DNA from: Anaerolineae bacterium
GTDB lineage: Bacteria > Chloroflexota > Anaerolineae > Aggregatilineales > UBA3940
DNA: 27,676 nt
Direction of reading: 5' to 3'
Assembly (NCBI GenBank): GCA_016926985.1
Contig: JAFGNO010000187.1
Coordinates: 1 to 27,676 of the forward strand
The position numbers were made by a program, and so were the translations under genes. This document shows, piece after piece, positions 21,700 through 27,676 of this stretch. Each line of letters opens with the position of its first letter. Position 1 is the first letter of the stretch. Below the pieces are notes generated by a model. That model did no database searches and was not told the origin of the DNA. It saw only the letters and a list, made by a program, of their open reading frames with translations.

Positions 21700-23712
21700 A
21701 TGGTCGATATTCCCGCCGATCTGGACGACAGTTGCATAAATACCATTCGTTTTCTGGCGGTTGATGCCGTTCAGAAGGCCAATTCCGGGCATCCGGGCCT
21801 GCCGATGGGGGCTGCTGCGGTTGCCTACACCCTCTGGACGCGTTTTCTCAAGCATAATCCGCATAATCCTTCCTGGCCTGATCGTGATCGGTTTATCCTG
21901 TCCGCCGGGCACGGGTCGATGCTTCTTTATGCCCTGCTGCATTTGTCGGGGTACGAATTGTCGCTTGAGGAAATCAAGCAGTTTCGCCAGTGGGGGAGCC
22001 GGACCCCCGGACATCCTGAAAGCCATCTTACCCCCGGAGTCGAGGTGACAACTGGGCCACTTGGGCAGGGATTCGCCAATGGTGTTGGCATGGCTGTTGC
22101 GGAGCGCTTTCTTTCTGAGCGGTTCAACACACCGGAGCACCGGATTGTCGATCATTTTACGTATGCAATTGTCAGCGATGGCGATTTGATGGAAGGCGTA
22201 TCGGCTGAGGCTGCGTCCTATGCCGGCATGCAGAAACTCGGCAAACTGATCTGCCTGTATGACGATAACGAGATCAGCATTGAGGGAAATACTGATTTCA
22301 CGTTTACCGAGGATGTGTCGACCCGGTTCAGGGCTTATGGCTGGCATGTCGTCGGCCCGATAGATGGAAACAGCGTTCCCCAAATCACCGGTGCGATCAG
22401 GGAAGCTCAGGAGACTGACCAGCCTTCGCTCATTATCTGTTCAACTACCATTGGTTACGGCAGTCCGAATAATGCCGGAACTGCCGAGGTTCATGGCTCA
22501 CCCCTGGGTGAAGATGAGGTTGTTCTGACCAAAAAAAACCTTGACTGGCCGCTTGAGCCATCCTTCCATATTCCTGACGAAGCTCTGATGTTTTTCCGAA
22601 AGGCGCTGGTTAATGGGCAGGAAAGCGAAGCTATCTGGCGGGAGCAATTTGAGGATTATCGAACTGCCCATCCCGACAGGGCAGCCGAGTTTGAACGTAT
22701 GATGAGCGGGAATCTGCCTGAGAATTGGGATAAAGATTTGCCTGAATATTACCCGTCAGACAAAGCAGTTGCCACGCGGGTCACGGGTGGTCAGGTGCTT
22801 AACAGCCTGTTTGAAAACCTGCCTGACCTGGTGGGTGGTTCTGCCGACCTCGAACCCAGCACCAAGACCTGGTTGAAAAAATCAGGGCGTTTTGGCCATG
22901 ATCGAGGGGGGCATAACCTTCAATTCGGGGTGCGGGAACATGCGATGGGTGCTATTGCATTGGGGATGGCGCATCATGGCGGCGTCATCCCTTATACAGC
23001 GACTTTCCTGGTGTTCTCAGACTACATGCGTCCTCCTATACGGCTTGCTGCCCTGTCTCAGCAACGCGTGGTCTTCATCTTCACGCATGACAGCATTGGG
23101 GTAGGGGAGGATGGGCCAACACACCAGCCGGTCGAGCAGCTTGCCGCGCTGAGGGCCATCCCCGGCGTGCACGTGATCCGACCGGCAGATGCCAATGAGG
23201 TGGTGGCTGCCTGGCGGCAGGCATTGCTCTATCGCGATGGTCCAACCATCCTCGCGCTGACCCGTCAGGGTGTGCCGGTTCTGGACAGCACAAGGCAGCC
23301 CCCTGATGAAGGGGTTGCGCGTGGTGCTTACATTCTGCTGGATTCAGATAATCCCCAGATCGTGTTGATAGGAGCCGGGTCTGAAGTTCACCTTGTTTTG
23401 CGTGCGGCTGATGTGCTCGTAGGGGAAGGAATTCCGGTGCGCGTGGTATCAATACCATGCTGGGAATTGTTTGATGCGCAGCCGCAGCTATATCGTGATG
23501 CTGTTCTGCCCCCGGATGTTCCCGGGCTTGCTGTGGAAGCCGGGGTCACCATGGGTTGGCATAAATATGTCGGGAAGGATGGCGCTGTGATCGGGCTGGA
23601 CCGGTTTGGGAGTTCTGCGCCGGGCCCGATTGTTATGAGCAAGCTTGGGTTCAATGTGGAGAATGTGCTTTCAGAAGTGCGTTCGTTGCTGGCAGGAAGG
23701 GGGACAGCATGA
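21700..23712 (+). CDS. tkt: Transketolase
   Basis: Transketolase transfers two-carbon ketol units between sugar phosphates with thiamine diphosphate and a divalent metal. From the ATG at 21700 it has 670 residues, the normal length; the frame is open to a TTG at 21622, but that adds 26 residues unlike the family. Motifs include ANSGHPGLPMG (27-37), SAGHGSML (68-75), TTGPLGQGFANGVG (117-130), the TPP-binding SDGDLMEG (159-166) and, in the pyrimidine domain, FGVREHAMGAIALG and FTHDSIGVGEDGPTHQPVE. GGAG about 10 bases upstream is the ribosome-binding site. It overlaps rpiB by four bases (ATGA), so the two are translationally coupled. Confidence 0.97.
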   Translation: MVDIPADLDDSCINTIRFLAVDAVQKANSGHPGLPMGAAAVAYTLWTRFLKHNPHNPSWPDRDRFILSAGHGSMLLYALLHLSGYELSLEEIKQFRQWGSRTPGHPESHLTPGVEVTTGPLGQGFANGVGMAVAERFLSERFNTPEHRIVDHFTYAIVSDGDLMEGVSAEAASYAGMQKLGKLICLYDDNEISIEGNTDFTFTEDVSTRFRAYGWHVVGPIDGNSVPQITGAIREAQETDQPSLIICSTTIGYGSPNNAGTAEVHGSPLGEDEVVLTKKNLDWPLEPSFHIPDEALMFFRKALVNGQESEAIWREQFEDYRTAHPDRAAEFERMMSGNLPENWDKDLPEYYPSDKAVATRVTGGQVLNSLFENLPDLVGGSADLEPSTKTWLKKSGRFGHDRGGHNLQFGVREHAMGAIALGMAHHGGVIPYTATFLVFSDYMRPPIRLAALSQQRVVFIFTHDSIGVGEDGPTHQPVEQLAALRAIPGVHVIRPADANEVVAAWRQALLYRDGPTILALTRQGVPVLDSTRQPPDEGVARGAYILLDSDNPQIVLIGAGSEVHLVLRAADVLVGEGIPVRVVSIPCWELFDAQPQLYRDAVLPPDVPGLAVEAGVTMGWHKYVGKDGAVIGLDRFGSSAPGPIVMSKLGFNVENVLSEVRSLLAGRGTA

Positions 23713-24170
23713 AGGTTATCATCGGTTCGGATCACGCCGGTTTTGCCCTGAAAGAGTGTTTGAAAGTGTATTTGCAGGGACAGGGGCATACCGTGCTGGA
23801 TCTTGGCACGGATACGGAGGCGCCAGTTGACTACCCGGATTTCGCCAGGGCAGTTGCGGAGACTCTGGTTCGGGGGCGGGGAGAGCGAGGGATAATTATC
23901 TGCGGGAGCGGCGTTGGTGCCAATATTGCTGCTAACAAGGTTCCCGGCATTCGCGCTGCAATCTGCCACGACTGCTATTCGGCCCATCAGGGCGTTGAGC
24001 ATGATGATATGAACACACTTGTACTCGGCTCCAGGGTGATTGGTGAGGAACTGGCTAAGGAACTTGTCAAGGCATTTCTGGGAGCTGGTTTTTCAGGTGA
24101 GGAGCGCCACGTCCGTCGTTTGAACAAGGTGCTCTCAATAGAAAAAACGTATACTCTGACAGGTGATTGA
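23709..24170 (+). CDS. rpiB: Ribose-5-phosphate isomerase B
   Basis: RpiB interconverts ribose 5-phosphate and ribulose 5-phosphate. The 153 residues show IGSDHAGFALKE (5-16), DYPDFA (41-46), IICGSGVGANIAANK (63-77) with the catalytic Cys65, and the HDDMNTLVLGSR region (98-109). The start ATG overlaps the tkt stop (ATGA at 23709-23712). RpiB-family proteins can also act on allose phosphate or be subunits of sugar-phosphate isomerases, but the tkt-rpiB-pgl context supports the pentose-phosphate role. Confidence 0.95.
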   Translation: MKVIIGSDHAGFALKECLKVYLQGQGHTVLDLGTDTEAPVDYPDFARAVAETLVRGRGERGIIICGSGVGANIAANKVPGIRAAICHDCYSAHQGVEHDDMNTLVLGSRVIGEELAKELVKAFLGAGFSGEERHVRRLNKVLSIEKTYTLTGD

Positions 24171-24257
24171 TGCTGTCACTTGGCAGTCAGTACGATCCCC
24201 CTGTTATCTGGCAGATAGTGTTGCGCCTTTGTTGCAACAGGATAGGTTGATTTTTCT

Positions 24258-24992
24258 ATGCCCAATACGAGACGTTTTCCCGATAGTGGTTCTGTCTTTG
24301 CTGCCACAGCAGAGATGTGGCAGCAGATCGCACAACAGGCAATTGCTGAGCGCGGGCAATTTTTAGTAGCCCTTTCTGATGGAGCCGCCTTTGCCCGTCT
24401 GTACGACATGTTGTCTGAACCACCGTATTCTGGATCGCTACCCTGGGAACAAACATACGTTTTCTGGTGTGATGAGAAGCGTGTGGCCCCGGATGATCCT
24501 AATAGCAACTATTACATAGCTCACAGCCTGCTGCTGTCAAAAGTTCCTGTGCCGGGAGCAAATATCTTCCCGATGAGTGGACAGGATCTCGCCAGCAGCG
24601 CAGCCCGGGCATACGACACTGCTCTCTGGAAGTTTTTTGGCCTGGCCAGGGGGGAATGGCCTCGGTTTGATCTGGTCCTGCTGAGCCTTGGAGGCGATGG
24701 CCATATTGCCTCAATCTTTCCCGGCACACGGGCTACCAGCGATCTGAGCAACAAAGTGATCGTATATAGGGCTCCAGGTCTGGACGCTGAGCGCATCACC
24801 CTCACCATGCCGGTGCTTAACAATGCGCGACATATTATTCTCGTGGCTACAGGGACAGACAAGGCTGAGATAGTCAACAGGGTTATCACCGGACCTTATT
24901 CGCCCTCGACTTACCCTGCTCAAATGCTTGCTCCCCACGATGGCGCCCTGACCTGGCTTCTTGACGAGGAAGCAGCCTCCGGATTGCCCTGA
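24258..24992 (+). CDS. pgl: 6-phosphogluconolactonase
   Basis: This enzyme hydrolyses 6-phosphogluconolactone in the oxidative pentose-phosphate pathway. The 244 residues match the DevB/NagB-like family: FLVALSDGAAFARLYDML (35-52), YVFWCDEKRVAPDDPNSN (67-84), LLSLGGDGHIASIFPG (141-156) and ARHIILVATGTDKA. The first motif is normally ALSGGSTP; here one Gly is Asp41 and TP is AF, a modest variation in the phosphate-binding loop. The ATG at 24258 follows rpiB after 87 bases and has only a weak ribosome-binding site. Neither zwf nor gnd lies in the window. Confidence 0.9.
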   Translation: MPNTRRFPDSGSVFAATAEMWQQIAQQAIAERGQFLVALSDGAAFARLYDMLSEPPYSGSLPWEQTYVFWCDEKRVAPDDPNSNYYIAHSLLLSKVPVPGANIFPMSGQDLASSAARAYDTALWKFFGLARGEWPRFDLVLLSLGGDGHIASIFPGTRATSDLSNKVIVYRAPGLDAERITLTMPVLNNARHIILVATGTDKAEIVNRVITGPYSPSTYPAQMLAPHDGALTWLLDEEAASGLP

Positions 24993-25020
24993 TCGCGCAG
25001 ACCGCCTCGGTTAGGGCTCC

Positions 25021-25047
25021 CCTCATCTACATCAAGTAGATTAGAGG
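25021..25047 (+). terminator. Weak hairpin between pgl and the YyaL-type gene
   Basis: CCTCATCTAC (25021-25030) pairs with GTAGAT and GAGG (25036-25047) across a 5-base loop, with a two-base bulge. It is followed by AAAAG, not a U run, so it is not a classical terminator. Confidence 0.3.
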
Positions 25048-25064
25048 AAAAGACCTGTCTGAAT

Positions 25065-25073
25065 TGCTACAAT
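25065..25073 (+). promoter_or_regulatory. Candidate extended -10 promoter for the YyaL-type gene
   Basis: TGCTACAAT (25065-25073) fits an extended -10 (TG, one base, TACAAT), with no clear -35. The start of transcription would be near 25080, about 33 bases before the ATG. Confidence 0.4.
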
Positions 25074-25112
25074 CTAACTGGCACTTCAGATAAGTTCTAT
25101 CCCGGAGGTCTC

Positions 25113-27167
25113 ATGCCAAATCGCCTGTCGTCTGAAACAAGCCCCTATCTCCTCCAGCACAAAGACAACCCGGTGGACTGGTATCCCTGGTGTGAGGAGG
25201 CTTTTGAGCGGGCAAAAGCAGAGGATAAGCCAGTCTTTCTCAGTATAGGATATTCAGCCTGTCACTGGTGCCATGTGATGGCCCACGAATCGTTTGAGGA
25301 TGCCAGCACGGCTGATGTCATGAACCGCCACTTCGTCAACATCAAGGTTGATCGTGAAGAAAGGCCGGATGTAGATTCGGTCTATATGAACGCGGTTCAG
25401 GCTCTTACCGGACGTGGCGGCTGGCCCTTGTCTGTGTGGCTCTTACCCGATGGCCGCCCCTTCTATGGTGGCACTTACTTCCCGAACACGCCTCGTTATG
25501 GGATGCCCTCTTTTGTGCAGGTATTGGAACGAATAGTCGAGGTTTACCGCGAAAAACGTACGCGCCTGGACAGCGATGCTGCCCAGTTGACGCGGGCAAT
25601 AAGCGGTAGGATCCAGCTTGAAGAAGCAGGGGGAAAACTGCTATCACCTGGCTTGTTGGACAGGGCTGCCGATCAGCTTCTGTCTCGCTTTGACAAACAG
25701 TATGGGGGATTTGGTGAACAGCCTAAATTTCCACCATCAATGACTCTTGATTTTCTGCTTCGCCATTATGCGCGGACCAGGTCGCTGGATTCGTTGCGCA
25801 TGGTTACCCATACGCTGGATAGGATGATGGCCGGAGGAATCTACGACCAGCTTGGTGGGGGATTTCACCGATATTCCGTGGATAACCGGTGGCTTGTTCC
25901 CCACTTTGAGAAGATGCTCTACGACAATGCCTTGCTTATTCGTATATATGCTCAGGCGTATCAGGTCACCGGGAAGTCTGCATACAGGCAGGTCGTGGAG
26001 CAAACCGTTGACTATATCAAACGGGAGATGACCGACCGGCATGGTGGATTTTATAGCAGCCAGGATGCAGACAGCGAAGGCAAGGAGGGAGAATACTACA
26101 TCTGGTCTGTTGAAGCCATCCGTGAGGCGTTGTCAGACACCCCCTGTCTGGAGGCGGTGTTGTCTTACTGGGGGCTGGATCGCAATCCCAACTTTGAAGG
26201 TCATTATATCCTCTGGGTTCCGGGAGCATTGGATGACGTTGCACAGGCACACCAGATCCCGTCTGCGAGCCTTGCCGGGGCGATTGAAGAAGCCAGGCAG
26301 GAGCTGTTCTCCACTCGTGGGACCAGGCTGGCCCCGGCCTGTGATGACAAAATCCTCACGGCTTGGAACGGCCTGATGATCCACTCCCTTGCACTTGCCG
26401 GGCGTATTCTGGGGAGTGGTGAGTTTCTGGAGATGGCTGTTCGGGCTGCTGATTTTATCCTGGGCCGTATGCGTCCCAATGGGCGGCTGCAACGCACATA
26501 TCGTAATGGTCAGGCTCGGTATCATTCCTGCCTCGAGGATCATGCTTTTTTGATAGAGGGTTTGATTGAGTTGTACCAGGCCACTGGCAATGAGCGCTGG
26601 TTCGACGAGATGCTGGCCCTCACCGGCCAGATGCTGGACCTGTTCTGGGATGACGAGGCCGGGTTCTATGATACAGCCCACGACTCCGAAGCACTGATCA
26701 CGCGCCCACAGGAGCTTGGCGACAATGCGATTCCATCAGGAACATCGGCGGCAGTTTCCGTGCTTGTCCGGGTGTCGCGCCTGGCAGACAAACCGGATTA
26801 TCTCAGCCGGGCGGAACGCATTGCTGCGCGATTAAGTGCATCTGTTGAGCAGTATCCTGCCGCATTTGGTTATCTTGCGGCTCAGTTTGAATTCATGCTT
26901 GGTCATCCGACAGAGATTGTTGTTGTCGGTTCCCCATCATCAGCAGAGGCTGTCGCCCTGTGGGATGAACTGCGCCGCCACTATCTCCCCAATGCCATTC
27001 TGGTTACATACGATCCTGCTCTCCAATCAACAGCAAATCAAATCCCGCTTATTGGTGGCAGAAACCTCGTTCGTGGTAAGCCTGCTGCTTATGTATGCCA
27101 TAACTATACCTGTCAGAAGCCTGCCCTGTCTCCTGACGAACTCCGGAAACAATTGGGCGTGGAATAA
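25113..27167 (+). CDS. Thioredoxin-domain protein of the YyaL/SSP411 (DUF255) family
   Basis: The 684-residue protein starts MPNRLSSETSPYLLQHKDNP, the family N-terminus. An N-terminal thioredoxin-like domain (about 1-160) holds the CHWC motif (50-53: SACHWCHVM) and GRGGWPLSVWLLPDG. The long C-terminal part (about 190-660) is an alpha/alpha toroid like glycosidases and epimerases, with QPKFPPSMTLDFLLRHYA and FEKMLYDNALL. A strong GGAGG lies before the ATG at 25113. The family (SPATA20 in animals) has no settled biochemical role. The placement after pgl is probably not functional, because it seems to have its own promoter. No signal peptide, so cytoplasmic. Confidence 0.94.
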   Translation: MPNRLSSETSPYLLQHKDNPVDWYPWCEEAFERAKAEDKPVFLSIGYSACHWCHVMAHESFEDASTADVMNRHFVNIKVDREERPDVDSVYMNAVQALTGRGGWPLSVWLLPDGRPFYGGTYFPNTPRYGMPSFVQVLERIVEVYREKRTRLDSDAAQLTRAISGRIQLEEAGGKLLSPGLLDRAADQLLSRFDKQYGGFGEQPKFPPSMTLDFLLRHYARTRSLDSLRMVTHTLDRMMAGGIYDQLGGGFHRYSVDNRWLVPHFEKMLYDNALLIRIYAQAYQVTGKSAYRQVVEQTVDYIKREMTDRHGGFYSSQDADSEGKEGEYYIWSVEAIREALSDTPCLEAVLSYWGLDRNPNFEGHYILWVPGALDDVAQAHQIPSASLAGAIEEARQELFSTRGTRLAPACDDKILTAWNGLMIHSLALAGRILGSGEFLEMAVRAADFILGRMRPNGRLQRTYRNGQARYHSCLEDHAFLIEGLIELYQATGNERWFDEMLALTGQMLDLFWDDEAGFYDTAHDSEALITRPQELGDNAIPSGTSAAVSVLVRVSRLADKPDYLSRAERIAARLSASVEQYPAAFGYLAAQFEFMLGHPTEIVVVGSPSSAEAVALWDELRRHYLPNAILVTYDPALQSTANQIPLIGGRNLVRGKPAAYVCHNYTCQKPALSPDELRKQLGVE

Positions 27168-27208
27168 TGTGGTAGAATTGAGCCACATATGGATGACTGG
27201 AAATAGCT

Positions 27209-27511
27209 GTGGGTACAACACTGATAAGAATACTCAGGGCGCCGTTTTTTCTAATCCTGCTGCTGGCAAGTATGCCGCTGGTTTTCTTCTTTTTCGCGTG
27301 GGTGACCATTGGGGCCTGGTTTCAAGACCTTTCAGGGAAGGCAGGTATTACCGCTCGTGGATGGGTTTTCGCGGCATTCGGCTTTTTCGTTTACACCTCT
27401 CTGGGGCTTGTATTACCAGCAATTATTGGCAGCTACCTTTTGGGATGGGTTGGGGCGGTGATCACCCCAATTGTATTGCTTGCTGGGATTGCCTACCTGG
27501 GTAAATGGTAA
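27209..27511 (+). CDS. Small three-span membrane protein, function unknown
   Basis: The 100-residue protein (GTG start at 27209, MGTTLIRILRAPFF) is strongly hydrophobic, with three likely spans at about 10-36, 51-71 and 74-96, and a C-terminal GKW. It lies 41 bases after the YyaL-type gene. The ribosome-binding site is weak and the GTG start uncertain, but the hydrophobic pattern is consistent with a real protein. A competing 222-codon ORF (26836-27504) in another frame has a Cys/Trp/His/Ser-rich, non-protein-like composition and is rejected. No family recognised. Confidence 0.6.
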   Translation: MGTTLIRILRAPFFLILLLASMPLVFFFFAWVTIGAWFQDLSGKAGITARGWVFAAFGFFVYTSLGLVLPAIIGSYLLGWVGAVITPIVLLAGIAYLGKW

Positions 27512-27676
27512 GGCCTGAGGCTCACCTCTTTTGTGCTCCACTTTGGCAGTGTATCTGCTCACAAAATGACAAAGTCCTGATTGCTGAAAGCCTGCTGACT
27601 GCTGCAATTCAGGCGCTTTAAGGTTAGGGGCAGGTTCTTTGTGGGCGATCCTTGCCAGTTGTTTCTGGGGATCGGA
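27512..27676. other. Terminal non-coding stretch
   Basis: The last 165 bases contain no convincing gene. TTTTGTG (27529-27535) and CACAAAA (27560-27566) could pair across a 24-base loop, but the structure is weak. The window may end before the next gene starts. Confidence 0.4.

Noticed and set aside
21616..22383. 255-codon minus-strand ORF over the start of tkt
   Set aside because: It is antisense to conserved TPP-binding and substrate motifs of transketolase, which are clearly the coding frame.
24163..24366. 67-codon ORF between rpiB and pgl
   Set aside because: It runs into the well-supported pgl frame and resembles no family.
26836..27504. 222-codon ORF overlapping the end of the YyaL-type gene and the small membrane protein
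   Set aside because: Its translation is rich in Cys, Trp, His and Ser with no domain, and it overlaps two better-supported frames, so it looks like a shadow.
1..27676. tRNA genes, CRISPR arrays, insertion sequences and attachment sites
   Set aside because: No cloverleaf-like T-arm sequences, regularly spaced repeats, transposase ORFs or flanking duplications were seen on reading the window.

Overview
This window looks like a chromosomal segment of a bacterium from the Chloroflexota, most likely an Anaerolineae-type lineage. That placement is an inference from gene content and style: roughly mid-50s GC by eye, a ribosomal protein L31 carrying an extra alpha-CTD-like tail, Thr/Pro-rich linkers in a secreted-domain protein, and a paired MaoC-type hydratase next to acyl-CoA dehydrogenases. 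No mobile element, CRISPR array, rRNA or tRNA gene was seen. Coding density is high, and no gene-free stretch exceeds about 280 bases.

Layout. (1) 1-1157 (+): the tail of an unrecognised gene, rsmD (16S rRNA methyltransferase, with an altered catalytic motif) and a small zinc-ribbon protein. (2) 1166-5032 (-): an information and nucleotide-salvage block read from one consensus promoter, in the order rplU, rpmA, rpmE (fused), tdk, hpt, cca-type nucleotidyltransferase. (3) 5219-7024 (+): three envelope proteins (a lipoprotein, a single-span protein with a Thr-Pro stalk and Cys-rich tip, and a two-span protein), closed by a 16-bp perfect inverted repeat. (4) 7096-9130 (-): sucC-sucD, the succinate-CoA ligase of the TCA cycle.

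(5) 9286-16356 (+) is the most interesting part. It holds a Ycf46-type AAA+ ATPase, DUF1257 (Ycf35), DUF2997, a second small DUF2997-like protein, a short Hsp70-like ATPase, a receiver-like domain without its phosphorylation residues joined to HEAT-like helices, a formylglycine-generating-enzyme-like domain without the catalytic cysteine pair and with a helical N-terminus, and a PflX-like radical SAM protein. The AAA+/DUF1257/DUF2997 trio is known in cyanobacteria and partly in red-algal plastids. Its linkage here to Hsp70 and to catalytically degenerate sensor or scaffold domains suggests an uncharacterised NTP-driven chaperone or remodelling system.

(6) 16413-18366 (+): two hot-dog hydratase subunits and a polytopic membrane protein, ending in a bidirectional terminator. 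(7) 18417-21465 (-): a tetR-acd-acd operon with a perfect 20-bp palindromic operator across its start site, probably an autoregulated acyl-CoA oxidation unit. One of the two dehydrogenases lacks the usual catalytic Glu. (8) 21700-27511 (+): pentose-phosphate genes tkt, rpiB and pgl, then a YyaL/SSP411-type thioredoxin-domain protein and a small membrane protein.

As a whole the region combines translation and tRNA maturation, nucleotide salvage, central carbon metabolism, acyl-CoA metabolism and one candidate new multi-protein system.
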